17,890 bases of DNA from an uncultured Plesiomonas sp. (GTDB lineage Bacteria > Pseudomonadota > Gammaproteobacteria > Enterobacterales > CAMTGL01): the NCBI GenBank assembly GCA_947071955.1, contig CAMTGL010000012.1, forward strand, positions 1 through 17,890. The letters are read 5' to 3'. Shown piece by piece: positions 7,235 to 15,794 of the stretch (positions within the stretch are counted from its first letter, which is position 1; each line of letters starts with the position of its first letter). The position numbers and the translations under genes were made by a program. Below the pieces are notes generated by a model. It worked only from the letters and a program-made list of their open reading frames with translations, was not told the origin of the DNA and ran no database searches.

Positions 7235-7242
7235 TTTATTCC

Positions 7243-7977
7243 TCACTGTGGCTTCAGCATGGCGATCATGAAGTCTTTGGCACTTTCGACCTTGCCCTGC
7301 TGGATAGCAGCGGCCGGATCAACGTGCTTCGGACAGACTTCAGAACAGTATCCAACAAAGGTACAGCTCCACACGCCGTTTTTACCGTTCAGTACCGGCA
7401 TACGCTCGGCCTGACCGTGGTCGCGGCTATCGGTGTTGTAACGCTGTGCCAGTGCCAGTACGCCTGGACCTACAAACTCAGGGTTTAGACCAAACTGCGG
7501 ACAGGCTGCGTAGCACAGACCACAGTTGATGCACATAGAGAATTGACTGTATTTCTCCATCTGTGCCGGAGTCTGGATGTTCGGGCCTTCTGAAACCTTG
7601 CGATCGTTACCGATCACATACGGTTTGATAGACTCAAGGCCTTCGATAAAGTGAGTCATATCGACCACTAAATCACGCTCTACTGGGAAGTTGGCCAGCG
7701 CTTCAATACGCATACCCTCTTCGGTGTAGTCACGCAAGAAGGTCTTACAGGCCAGCTTTGGCACATTGTTAACCATCATGCCGCATGAGCCGCAAATCGC
7801 CATTCGGCAAGACCAGCGGTAAGACAGGTCGCTGTCTAAGTTGTCTTTGATATAGCCTAACGCATCAAGCAACGAGGTTGCGTTGTCGTAAGGCACATCA
7901 AAAGTCTGGAAGTATGGCTCGTTATCCTGCTCAGGATTGTAGCGCATTACATCCATCTTTAGAGTACGGCTTGCCAT
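7243..7977 (-). CDS. frdB: fumarate reductase iron-sulfur subunit
   Basis: FrdB carries electrons from menaquinol in the membrane to the flavin in FrdA through three iron-sulfur clusters. The 244-residue product equals the E. coli length and keeps every cluster cysteine: Cys57, 62, 65 and 77 for the [2Fe-2S] cluster (SCRMAICGSCGM), Cys149, 152, 155 and 159 in CINCGLCYAACP, and Cys205, 211 and 215 in CTFVGYCSEVCP, together binding [4Fe-4S] and [3Fe-4S]. Its ATG overlaps the frdA stop in TAATG (7979-7975), with GGAG upstream, so translation is coupled to frdA. Confidence 0.98.
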   Translation of the reverse strand: MASRTLKMDVMRYNPEQDNEPYFQTFDVPYDNATSLLDALGYIKDNLDSDLSYRWSCRMAICGSCGMMVNNVPKLACKTFLRDYTEEGMRIEALANFPVERDLVVDMTHFIEGLESIKPYVIGNDRKVSEGPNIQTPAQMEKYSQFSMCINCGLCYAACPQFGLNPEFVGPGVLALAQRYNTDSRDHGQAERMPVLNGKNGVWSCTFVGYCSEVCPKHVDPAAAIQQGKVESAKDFMIAMLKPQ

Positions 7978-9770
7978 TATGCCTGCTCCTTCTTCAGCTT
8001 TTCTTGGTCTTCAGCTTCAGCGCCATATACACGTTTGGCAGGCTGAGAGGTTGTGATGCAGACATCGCTGTATTCCAAGCGCGGCGCGCCGCCATCTTCA
8101 CTGCGGAATGCCAATGTGTGCTTCAAGAAATTCACATCATCACGCTCGGTGTAGCCTTCATCCAGACGCTGGTGTGCACCACGAGACTCTTTACGCGCAA
8201 GCGCAGAGTTTGCCATGGCATCGGCAACTTCAAGGCTGTAACCCACTTCGATAGCGTACAGCAAGTCAGTGTTAAACACGCTTGAACGGTCTTTGATGGA
8301 GACTTTCTTAATGCGCTCTTTGAGCTCGGCCAGCTTATCAACCGTGGCTTGCATCAGATCTTCGGTACGGTAGATACCGCAACCTTCTTCCATTGATTGA
8401 CCCATCTCGTCACGGATCTTCGACCAAGACTCATTGCCTTCTTGGTTCAGAACGGTGTGCAGACGGTTTTCAATGTCTTTCACTTGTGCATTCAGTGCCG
8501 CATCGTTGGCTTCGCCCATTTCGGCGGCACGCGCAACAGCGTTTTCACCGGCCAAGCGGCCAAATACCACGATCTCAGCCAGTGAGTTAGAACCCAAACG
8601 GTTCGCACCGTGCAGACCCACAGATGAACATTCGCCCACCGCGAACAGACCCTTGATACGGGTTTCGCACTGGTTATCGGTTTCAATACCGCCCATGGTG
8701 TAGTGCACTGCTGGACGAACTGGAATCGGCTCTTTCACTGGGTCAACACCCACGTAGGCCTTGGCCAGTTCACAGATAAACGGCAGACGCTCGTTCAGGT
8801 ACTTCTCGCCCAGATGACGCAGGTCAAGATGTACTGCATCGCCCAGTGGGGTAGAGATAGTGCGGCCTGCGCGCCACTCGTGCCAGAATGCCTGTGAAAC
8901 TTTGTCACGCGGGCCCAGTTCCATGTATTTGTTCTTCGGCTGGCCAACCGGAGTTTCCGGGCCCATACCGTAGTCTTGCAGATAGCGGTAGCCATCTTTG
9001 TTCACCAGAATACCGCCTTCACCACGGCAGCCTTCGGTCATCAGGATACCTGAGCCTGGCAGACCGGTTGGGTGGTACTGGACGAACTCCATGTCACGCA
9101 GTGGTACGCCATGACGGTAGGCCATTGCCATACCATCACCGGTCACGATGCCGCCATTGGTGTTGTAACGGTAAACACGGCCTGCACCACCGGTAGCGAG
9201 GATCACGCTGTTGGCGCGGATCTGAACCAGTGTGCCTTCCATCATATTCATGGCAACCAGACCACGGGCTTCGCCGTTGTCGACCAGCAGATCGAGAACG
9301 AAGTGCTCGTCAAAACGCTGGATTTGCGGATATTTGATCGAGGTTTGGAACAGCGTATGCAGCATGTGGAAGCCGGATTTATCTGCGGCAAACCAAGTAC
9401 GCTCGATCTTCATGCCACCAAAACGGCGCACGTTGACTGAACCGTCCGGACGACGGCTCCACGGACAACCCCACTGTTCCAGTTGGGTCATCTCGTTAGG
9501 GGAGTTCTTAACGAAGTATTCAACTACGTCTTGTTCACACAGCCAGTCACCACCCGATACAGTATCGTTGAAGTGGTTATCGTAGCTGTCATGATCCAGT
9601 GCTACTGCTGCGGAGCCACCTTCGGCCGCAACAGTGTGACTGCGCATAGGGTATACCTTGGATACTAACGCGATCTTAAGATTTGGGTTCGCTTCAGCTG
9701 CGGCAATAGCGGCACGCAAGCCCGCGCCACCCGCACCAATGATGGCGATGTCTGCGGTAAAGGTCTGCAC
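7977..9770 (-). CDS. frdA: fumarate reductase flavoprotein subunit
   Basis: FrdA reduces fumarate to succinate at a covalently bound FAD on the cytosolic side of the inner membrane and allows anaerobic fumarate respiration. The 597-residue product has the dinucleotide-binding start FTADIAIIGAGGAGLRAA, His45 in RSHTVAAEGG for FAD attachment, HPTGLPGSGILMTEGCRGEGG at the active site, and SVGLHGANRLGSNSLAE near the substrate site. The GTG at 9770 is chosen over the ATG at 9803: GGAGGA (9781-9776) is 5 bases upstream, and the numbering then equals E. coli FrdA (602 residues). The 9803 ATG has no ribosome-binding site. It is the first gene of frdABCD. Confidence 0.98.
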   Translation of the reverse strand: MQTFTADIAIIGAGGAGLRAAIAAAEANPNLKIALVSKVYPMRSHTVAAEGGSAAVALDHDSYDNHFNDTVSGGDWLCEQDVVEYFVKNSPNEMTQLEQWGCPWSRRPDGSVNVRRFGGMKIERTWFAADKSGFHMLHTLFQTSIKYPQIQRFDEHFVLDLLVDNGEARGLVAMNMMEGTLVQIRANSVILATGGAGRVYRYNTNGGIVTGDGMAMAYRHGVPLRDMEFVQYHPTGLPGSGILMTEGCRGEGGILVNKDGYRYLQDYGMGPETPVGQPKNKYMELGPRDKVSQAFWHEWRAGRTISTPLGDAVHLDLRHLGEKYLNERLPFICELAKAYVGVDPVKEPIPVRPAVHYTMGGIETDNQCETRIKGLFAVGECSSVGLHGANRLGSNSLAEIVVFGRLAGENAVARAAEMGEANDAALNAQVKDIENRLHTVLNQEGNESWSKIRDEMGQSMEEGCGIYRTEDLMQATVDKLAELKERIKKVSIKDRSSVFNTDLLYAIEVGYSLEVADAMANSALARKESRGAHQRLDEGYTERDDVNFLKHTLAFRSEDGGAPRLEYSDVCITTSQPAKRVYGAEAEDQEKLKKEQA

Positions 9771-10158
9771 AGCATTCCTCCGAAATGTTGACAAAATAGT
9801 CATCGGGATTAATAAAAAGAACTAAGGGGTAAAATCCTTGGTTTCAGCGATGCTATTGTAGAACTGTGATCTGTAACAAAACTTGATGTAGTCACCTCTT
9901 TTGAGACTTTCCTCACCGTTAAGAGGTAGTAAGATCTGAATTCGTGATCAAGCGCAAAAAATCGCACAAAGTCATAAAAGCAGAAATAACCCCATTACTT
10001 TCACATTAACCGTGGAATATTTCACTTTTTATATACTTTAACGCAGATTTTTACATTCAGGCATCATCCTATAAAAGGGAATGATCTGTCAGATTTGTGT
10101 GTCGGGGCGAGCACGCGTAGACTGCGGCACCAATTGAATCGGTAAATCAGAGGAAATC
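9771..10158. promoter_or_regulatory. frdA/epmA divergent control region
   Basis: About 390 bases separate the two starts. Toward frdA (minus strand) a -10-like TACAAT lies at 9860-9855, and an ATCAA half-site of the FNR consensus at 9887-9883 is centred near -40 of the expected start, about where FNR would bind to activate; the other half-site does not match. TGTGA-N6-ACAAA (9865-9880) weakly resembles a CRP box. ACCTCTT (9894-9900) and AAGAGGT (9921-9927) form a perfect inverted repeat with a 20-base spacer. Toward epmA a -10-like TATACT (10032-10037) has no clear -35. In E. coli frdA is known to be activated by FNR and repressed by NarL; the sites here are weak by eye. Confidence 0.4.
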
Positions 10159-11133
10159 ATGAGCGAATCGGTAAGCTGGCAACCCACAGCACCCATGAGT
10201 AACTTACTCAAACGCGCTGCGATGCTGGCAGATGTTCGTCGTTTTTTTGCTGATCGTGGTGTGCTGGAAGTCGACACGCCTTCGATGAGCCAAACCACGC
10301 TAGCGGATGTCTATCAATTCCCCTTTCAGCTGGATTATCAGGGCTGCGATACCTGTGAAAGTCAGAAGCTCTATCTGACCACCAACCCTGAGTACCATAT
10401 GAAGCGCTTGCTGGCGGCAGGCAGTGGGCCGATCTTTCAGTTGGCCAAATCTTTCCGTAACAAGGATGCCGATCGTCAGCATAATCCTGAATTTACGATT
10501 CTAGAGTGGTATCGCCCCTGTTTTGACATGTACCGCCTGATCAATGAAGTGGATGATCTGGTGCAGCAGGTGTTGGATTGTGAAGCGGCAGAGAGCCTAA
10601 CTTATCAGCAGGCCTTTTTGCGCCACTTAAATATAGACCCTTTATCAGCCGATAAAGCGGTGTTGTTAGAGCAGGTGCAACAGCAAGGGCTGGTGGCTGA
10701 AATTAATTGTGAAGATCGTGATTGTCTGTTGCATGTGCTGTTTCAGCATGCGGTAGTGCCAAATCTGGGCGCTGAAAAACCGGCATTTGTGTATCACTTC
10801 CCAGCGAATCAAGCAGAGCTGGCACAAATTAGCTCTGAAGATCATCGCGTTGCGGAACGTTTTCAACTCTATTTTAAGGGATTAGAGCTGGCTGACGGCT
10901 TTCATGAACTGGCCGATATTGATGAGCTGCGTAAGCGCTTAGAGCAAGAGAACTTAAAACGCGCATCACGCGGGCTGGCAACTTACCCAATTGATGAGCG
11001 CCTGATGGCAGCCGTAGAAGCGGGTATTCCCGATTGCTCTGGTGTGGCGTTGGGCGTGGAGCGTTTACTGATGATCTCTGTGGGTGCAGAGCATATCAGC
11101 GAGGTTATCGCCTTCCCGATTGATATTGCTTAA
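10159..11133 (+). CDS. epmA: elongation factor P--(R)-beta-lysine ligase EpmA (PoxA/GenX/YjeA)
   Basis: EpmA is a class II lysyl-tRNA-synthetase-like enzyme that uses ATP to attach (R)-beta-lysine to a lysine of elongation factor P, helping ribosomes through polyproline stretches. The 324-residue product lacks the anticodon-binding domain, as expected for the family (E. coli 325). Visible motifs are motif 1 near FFADRGVLEVDTPSM (29-43), motif 2 in FRNKDADRQHNPEFTILEW, the ELADGFHEL segment, and motif 3 in GVALGVERLLM. AGAGGAAA lies just before the ATG at 10159. It is divergent from frdA as in E. coli. Its partners EpmB and EF-P are not in this window, though in E. coli they sit between groEL and the entericidins. 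Confidence 0.97.
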   Translation: MSESVSWQPTAPMSNLLKRAAMLADVRRFFADRGVLEVDTPSMSQTTLADVYQFPFQLDYQGCDTCESQKLYLTTNPEYHMKRLLAAGSGPIFQLAKSFRNKDADRQHNPEFTILEWYRPCFDMYRLINEVDDLVQQVLDCEAAESLTYQQAFLRHLNIDPLSADKAVLLEQVQQQGLVAEINCEDRDCLLHVLFQHAVVPNLGAEKPAFVYHFPANQAELAQISSEDHRVAERFQLYFKGLELADGFHELADIDELRKRLEQENLKRASRGLATYPIDERLMAAVEAGIPDCSGVALGVERLLMISVGAEHISEVIAFPIDIA

Positions 11134-11167
11134 AGGCCAATGTGCTGCATGCCGTTACCTGCCGATT

Positions 11168-11194
11168 ACGGCCACCCTACAAGGTGGCCGTTTT
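11168..11194 (+). terminator. epmA terminator
   Basis: ACGGCCACC (11168-11176) and GGTGGCCGT (11183-11191) form a perfect 9-bp GC-rich stem with the loop CTACAA, followed by TTT (11192-11194). It lies 35 bases after the epmA stop. The T-run is short but the stem is strong. Confidence 0.82.
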
Positions 11195-11232
11195 GCTGAA
11201 ACCGGTTCAGAGGTTATGCTGATGATTGTGCT

Positions 11233-11272
11233 TTTACCCTACAGGTTTACCTTACAGACGTTTACCCTATAG
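11233..11272 (+). repeat. three imperfect 12-bp direct repeats
   Basis: TTTACCCTACAG (11233-11244), TTTACCTTACAG (11246-11257) and TTTACCCTATAG (11261-11272) share the pattern TTTACCYTAYAG, with starts 13 and 15 bases apart. The core ACCCTACA also occurs in the epmA terminator loop region (11175-11181 and flanks). They do not overlap any gene. Confidence 0.65.
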
Positions 11273-11273
11273 A

Positions 11274-11291
11274 TTATGGTTATCACCATAA
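11274..11291. repeat. perfect inverted repeat TTATGGT/ACCATAA
   Basis: TTATGGT (11274-11280) and ACCATAA (11285-11291) flank the spacer TATC. It lies directly between the direct repeats and the Fur-like site, and overlaps a possible minus-strand -10 (11290-11285). The 7-bp arms with a four-base spacer fit a small hairpin or a dimer-binding operator. Confidence 0.55.
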
Positions 11292-11339
11292 AACAGACCT
11301 CATGCAAATGCAATAAGTTATCATTCGCATTTGTCTGTT
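11292..11339. promoter_or_regulatory. Fur-box-like site in a larger inverted repeat
   Basis: AATGCAATAAGTTATCATT (11307-11325) matches the 19-base Fur consensus GATAATGATAATCATTATC family (symmetric form AATGATAATCATTATCATT) at 13 of 19 positions by hand count. It is flanked by CAAATGC (11305-11311) and GCATTTG (11327-11333), and further out by AACAGA (11292-11297) and TCTGTT (11334-11339). Around it, the minus strand has TTGCAT (11313-11308) and TATGGT (11290-11285) 17 bases apart, and the plus strand has TTATCA (11318-11323) and TATGTT (11342-11347) 18 bases apart: weak promoter-like pairs pointing both ways. No gene starts here in either direction, so any target would be an unannotated RNA. 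Confidence 0.4.
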
Positions 11340-11417
11340 CTTATGTTTTCACGTATCCTTCCGCATCAAACTCTTCTCAACATTAAATGCTTTGGCAGAA
11401 TACGCCATTTCTCACCA

Positions 11418-14400
11418 TTACAGTCCACCTGTTTTGAACACTTGTGCCGCTTTCATCGTCTCAACTCGGATTTGGCTTGGTGGATATGGCAGTTCAAGCT
11501 GATGAGCGCGGAACAGAGCCAGCACATTTTTGTGTAGCTCATTGCGAATAGGCATCCGATGCCCCATTTCCGCGGCGTACAGGCGAATTTCATACAGCGG
11601 AATACCCTGTTGCAGGTCTACTAAATAGACCTCAGGGGCCGGTGTTTCCAGCGCATTGGTGGTATGCCGTGCGGCCTGTTCGATCAGACGGCTGACAAGC
11701 TCACTGTCTGCGTCAGACGGTGCAGGAATGCGCAGTACAATACGGGTGATCGGGTCTGACAGTGACCAGTTGATGAACTGCTCGGTAATAAAGGCCTTGT
11801 TCGGCACAATGATCTCTTTGCGATCCCAATCCACAATAGTGGTCGCGCGGGTGTTGATTTTGGTGATCGTACCGGTCAGGTCGCGGATCGTGACGGTATC
11901 GCCAATTCGGATCGGTTTTTCAAACAAGATGATCAGGCCGGAGATAAAGTTGGCAAAGATCTCTTGCAGACCAAACCCCAGCCCGACACCCAGTGCCGCC
12001 ACTAACCACTGTAACTTTCCCCAATCCACCCCGATCATCGAGGCGGTGATCATGATCCCCAGAATAATAATCGAGTATTTGGTGAGTGTAGTGATGGCAT
12101 AACCGGTGCCCGGAGTCAGGTCTAAATGTTGCAGCAGAGCCAGCTCCATCAGTGCTGGTAAATTGCGGATAATCTTGGCGGTGATCATCAGCGAAAGACC
12201 GGCAAACAGCAGTGAACCGAGGGTGATAGGTTGGATACTCTCAACCCCATTGCTGATATCCATCACATTCCACAAATTCACATTGTCTAAAAATGCAAAT
12301 GCCGAATGCAGCTCTGACCAGATCAGTACCAGTGAACCGAGTGCCGCCAGTGAAATGATCGAGCGAATCAGTTGCAATGATTTGGCGCTGATCACATCCA
12401 GATCAATCACCGGCTCTTCGATCATATCGAGTGCCGTATCGTTGCTGCTGTTGCTGTCATCATCGTTACGTGCCCGCTGGGCGAGGATCTCAGAGCGGCG
12501 ATGCTTGGCGCGATCGAAGGCGATGCGGCGACGTTGGATCAGCATCCAGCGGCGGGTGAGGTAGTAGATCAGCAGTAGAAACAGCCAGACAACTAAAGAG
12601 ACTTCCACCCGAGCCAGCAGGGCGCGTGAGGTTGAGAGATAGCCTAAACAGGTGAACAAAATTGCCAGTGGTGGGGTTGCCAGTACCACCCCCCACAACA
12701 GATAGTTAATCATGTTCTGGCCCGAACCTTGCGCGTTCAGATACAGCGGAACTTTGGCGCGTTTTAGGCTGGCGGTCAGTACCATCAACACGATACACAG
12801 GCCGATAAAGGCAAGCCTGACCAGTGTATCGTTAAACTGGCGATCATTGAGTGAATTGAGTGCATCAGAAATACACCACAGCGGCACAAAACTGGTCAGT
12901 GAAACTGCGTAATAGCGCATCGCGCGGCTGACTTGCTGACTGTTCCAGCCAAAATGGGTGATAAACAGCCCCTTGGCGCGGGCAAAATTGGCGGTCAGTA
13001 CAAACAGGCTGATGACCGGAACGAGGCTAAGTAGGCTTTCGCCAAATGCAATCGCGGCCGGATATGCCCAAGCATTGAGCAAGCCATTACCCACTGCGGC
13101 CAATAAAATGGGTACTGGCAGTGCATACCAAGTTGACCAAATAAGCGTTCGCAGCGTTAGTCCGAAAGAGTCGAGCGTAACTTTACCGACACGGCTTGAG
13201 GCCATATCAAGAAAGCAGAGGTAGCGGTTACGGCTGTATCGAGCCGCAATCACCAAGCAGAGTGCCACAATCATCCAGATAACGCTTTCGCTCTGTACGC
13301 TTTCGGCAAAACCCTGCGCAATTTGTCCGGCGATATCCATCGAGACAATCTGATGCATATCATTGAGCACGGCCAGCGGAAAGCTAAAGCCTATGGGGTT
13401 GAGATCGGGCAGCCAAAACAGATAGCGGTTGGTGGCAATTTTGATCTCTTTGAGCGCATCAATCTGCTGATTGGTGGCCACTTTTAACTTTGCTAACTCT
13501 AAAATACTGGTATCCGTACCGGTGATCAGAGAGGTTAGCAAGTCATGTTGGATCTGATACTGGCTATCCCAGATTTGCCGCTGATTTTTAGGTAATGCCG
13601 CGATCTGCTCTTTTTGTTCATCAGTTAATGTGGTGCTTAACATTTCGTCAAACTGAATCCGTTTGGCACGAATATCGGCCATTTCACGATCGAGCTGCTG
13701 TGGCTTGGGCATTTTTGGCAGTTTGGCAATTTGTGAGCGTAAGCTCTCACCCAGTGCATTGGAAACGGATAACCACTGCGCCTGCTCGCGAATGCTGCTC
13801 AACGCCATTTTGACCTGATTGGTGTTGGCCTGCGCTGTGCGCTGGGCTTCAGCTGTTCTCTCTAAAAACAGTGCTTGTTGATTGAGATCTTGTGATAACT
13901 GCTGGTTTTGGCTCACCAACTCGGATAAAAATTGCGGTAAATTAGCGCTATTTTCAATTAACTGGTTGCTCTGATCGAGAGCCTGACGCGCCTCTTTTTG
14001 GCGCATTTCATTAAACTCGGCACGCAAGGCTTGCTGCTGTTCATCCAGCCTATCGCGCTCAATCCGCGAGATCTCCTGCGCTAAACGGGCCAGTTCTAAG
14101 CGGTTGTTGGCAGAAAGCTGCTCAAGTTCGAGCGTATCAACCTGCGCTTTACGTGCGGCCACTTCTGCACGTAGTGCTTGCTCTTGTGACTGATTTGCCG
14201 GTGCACTGTTTTGCGGCAGAGACTGCAAACGTTGTTCGGCCTGTGCCAGCGCATTACGCGCCTCACTTTGCCGTGCCGGAATATCGTTGAGAGAGTCAAT
14301 AATTGACTGGATCTGCTCGCTCTCTTGCTGCAACTCACGGGTGGCAGACAGCAGCTTGCTGTTAGCTTGTAGCAGATGTTGCTCTAACTCAGCAGAGGTT

Positions 14401-14735
14401 GCTGCACGTAACGGCGGGGTTTTGCTCTGTTGTAGCGCCAGTAATTTTTGCCGTAACTCAGCGGTCATCTCCGGATAATTATCAATGGTTGACTGATAAT
14501 CATTGCGCCGTTTTTGGGCATCATCACGGGTTTTCAGCCATGTCAGTGCCGTTTGTAGGTTATCAATGATTAACTTTTTATCCGGTAGATTGCCCGCTTC
14601 AACAGCCGTAACCGACTGCTGTAATTTTTCTGCCGATTGCAGTATGTCAGCCTGTGCAGGCTGAATAGCAATCAGGGAAAAGAACAGACAAAAGAGTAGA
14701 AAAATGGGCAGGCGAGTAAGCGGTTGTCGTGACAT
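11418..14735 (-). CDS. mscM: miniconductance mechanosensitive channel MscM (YjeP), MscS family
   Basis: MscM is an inner-membrane channel that opens under membrane tension to release solutes during osmotic downshock. The 1105-residue product (E. coli 1107) has a signal peptide (about 1-29, ending AQPAQA-like at IQPAQA), a long periplasmic coiled-coil region rich in Gln, Glu and Ala to about residue 460, a set of membrane helices, and the C-terminal MscS domain from about residue 900: GVDWGKLQWLVAALGVGLGFGLQEIFANFISG is the pore helix, followed by EKPIRIGDTVTI and the soluble vestibule. The ATG at 14735 is chosen because GAGGT (14745-14741) lies 5 bases upstream; the ATG at 14747 has no site. 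It follows psd, as in E. coli, and a hairpin lies between them. Confidence 0.96.
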   Translation of the reverse strand: MSRQPLTRLPIFLLFCLFFSLIAIQPAQADILQSAEKLQQSVTAVEAGNLPDKKLIIDNLQTALTWLKTRDDAQKRRNDYQSTIDNYPEMTAELRQKLLALQQSKTPPLRAATSAELEQHLLQANSKLLSATRELQQESEQIQSIIDSLNDIPARQSEARNALAQAEQRLQSLPQNSAPANQSQEQALRAEVAARKAQVDTLELEQLSANNRLELARLAQEISRIERDRLDEQQQALRAEFNEMRQKEARQALDQSNQLIENSANLPQFLSELVSQNQQLSQDLNQQALFLERTAEAQRTAQANTNQVKMALSSIREQAQWLSVSNALGESLRSQIAKLPKMPKPQQLDREMADIRAKRIQFDEMLSTTLTDEQKEQIAALPKNQRQIWDSQYQIQHDLLTSLITGTDTSILELAKLKVATNQQIDALKEIKIATNRYLFWLPDLNPIGFSFPLAVLNDMHQIVSMDIAGQIAQGFAESVQSESVIWMIVALCLVIAARYSRNRYLCFLDMASSRVGKVTLDSFGLTLRTLIWSTWYALPVPILLAAVGNGLLNAWAYPAAIAFGESLLSLVPVISLFVLTANFARAKGLFITHFGWNSQQVSRAMRYYAVSLTSFVPLWCISDALNSLNDRQFNDTLVRLAFIGLCIVLMVLTASLKRAKVPLYLNAQGSGQNMINYLLWGVVLATPPLAILFTCLGYLSTSRALLARVEVSLVVWLFLLLIYYLTRRWMLIQRRRIAFDRAKHRRSEILAQRARNDDDSNSSNDTALDMIEEPVIDLDVISAKSLQLIRSIISLAALGSLVLIWSELHSAFAFLDNVNLWNVMDISNGVESIQPITLGSLLFAGLSLMITAKIIRNLPALMELALLQHLDLTPGTGYAITTLTKYSIIILGIMITASMIGVDWGKLQWLVAALGVGLGFGLQEIFANFISGLIILFEKPIRIGDTVTIRDLTGTITKINTRATTIVDWDRKEIIVPNKAFITEQFINWSLSDPITRIVLRIPAPSDADSELVSRLIEQAARHTTNALETPAPEVYLVDLQQGIPLYEIRLYAAEMGHRMPIRNELHKNVLALFRAHQLELPYPPSQIRVETMKAAQVFKTGGL

Positions 14736-14752
14736 GCGCGACCTCATAAGAA

Positions 14753-14778
14753 CAAAAGACCGCCGTAAACGACGGTCT
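14753..14778 (-). terminator. hairpin between psd and mscM, probable terminator or attenuator
   Basis: On the minus strand AGACCGTCG and CGGCGGTCT form a 9-bp stem with one mismatch and the loop TTTA, followed by TTTTG. It lies about 60 bases after the psd stop and about 20 bases before the mscM start. It may end part of the psd transcripts, with the rest reading through into mscM. Confidence 0.55.
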
Positions 14779-14840
14779 GAGTATTCACTATTTATTCACG
14801 TATTGTCGGTTACTTTATCAACAATAATGCGCGGTAAAAC

Positions 14841-15794
14841 TTACTCGCTTACTGCATTATCATTTTGATTATTATCATTTAATTCTGATTTTTCTTCATC
14901 TGGCGTAACCGCAACCGTGCGTGCAGATGGGTGCATAAGCTGAGCAAAGCTTTCACCCATGCGGGTTACTGTACCATGCTCTAATCCGTTGTCGAAAATA
15001 ATGCTGTCTTGCGGGAAAATATTGATCACCGTAGAGCCGAGTTTAAAGCGGCCCATTTCAGCCCCTTTGCTCAGCTCAACGGCACCGGTTTCACCGCGTG
15101 CAGGGTAGTTCCAGCGCATCAGCTCACCCTTGCGCGGTGGCGTGATTGTCCCTTCCCATACCGTTTCTATGCTTCCAACAATCGTTGCACCTACCAGAAT
15201 TTGTGCCATCGGGCCAAACTCGGTATCAAACACACAAATTACCCGTTCATTACGAGCAAACAGGCTGGGAATATTTTCGGCAGTCAGTGGGTTAACTGAA
15301 AATAGCTCACCGGGCACGTAGATCATCTCACGCAATACACCATCGCACGGCATGTGTACACGGTGATAATCGCGCGGGGAAAGATAAGTGGTGGCAAATG
15401 CGCCGTGGCGGAACTGTTTAGCCAGTGCAGTTTCTCCGCCCAGAAGTGCATCTAACGTATAGTAGTGGCCTTTTGCTTGCAGCAGCAGGTCATCACGTAG
15501 CGCACCAAGCTGGCTAATCATACCGTCAGCCGGCAGGCAGAGATTGTTGTGCTCAAAATTAATCGGACGCGCGCTTTGTTTGAGCGGGCGGGTAAAAAAA
15601 GCATTAAATGTGGGATAAGAAGCCAGATCGCTGTTCACCGCTTCTTGCATATTCACATTGTAATGGCGGGCAAACAAACTGATGGCGGTACGTGTAATCA
15701 CGCCGGCCTGCTTTTCTGCGGCCCAACCGGCACACTGAGTGAGCAACTGTTTTGGCAGCAGATATTGTAGTGCAATTTTAATTCTGTTTAACAC
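14841..15794 (-). CDS. psd: phosphatidylserine decarboxylase proenzyme
   Basis: Psd is an inner-membrane-associated enzyme that converts phosphatidylserine to phosphatidylethanolamine. It is made as a proenzyme that cuts itself in the LGST motif to give a beta chain and an alpha chain with an N-terminal pyruvoyl group. With the GTG start at 15794 the product has 317 residues, and the self-cleavage triad falls at Asp90 (LPADG), His147 (YHRVHMP) and Ser254 (KLGSTV), exactly the E. coli numbers. AGAGAGG (15807-15801) lies 6 bases before this GTG. The longer frame to 15875 would add 27 residues absent from the family. The C-terminus is rich in Asn, Asp and Glu (EEKSELNDNNQNDNAVSE), a variable tail. 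It lies between rsgA and mscM. Confidence 0.97.
   Translation of the reverse strand: MLNRIKIALQYLLPKQLLTQCAGWAAEKQAGVITRTAISLFARHYNVNMQEAVNSDLASYPTFNAFFTRPLKQSARPINFEHNNLCLPADGMISQLGALRDDLLLQAKGHYYTLDALLGGETALAKQFRHGAFATTYLSPRDYHRVHMPCDGVLREMIYVPGELFSVNPLTAENIPSLFARNERVICVFDTEFGPMAQILVGATIVGSIETVWEGTITPPRKGELMRWNYPARGETGAVELSKGAEMGRFKLGSTVINIFPQDSIIFDNGLEHGTVTRMGESFAQLMHPSARTVAVTPDEEKSELNDNNQNDNAVSE

Noticed and set aside
8132..9668. Many open frames opposite frdA
   Set aside because: They lie wholly inside frdA, whose protein is conserved along its full length, and look like antisense shadows.
9771..9803. Longer frdA from an ATG at 9803
   Set aside because: It has no ribosome-binding site, and the GTG at 9770 has GGAGGA 5 bases upstream and gives the E. 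coli residue numbering.
11168..11278. RyhB-like small RNA on the minus strand (AAAAGCACAATCATCAGCAT partly resembles the RyhB core)
   Set aside because: The match to the RyhB core is short and broken, and no minus-strand terminator with a T-run follows; kept only as a general candidate RNA in the findings.
11331..11537. Plus-strand open frame overlapping the end of mscM
   Set aside because: Most of it is antisense to the conserved mscM C-terminus, with no ribosome-binding site or family resemblance; any RNA from this region is more likely non-coding.
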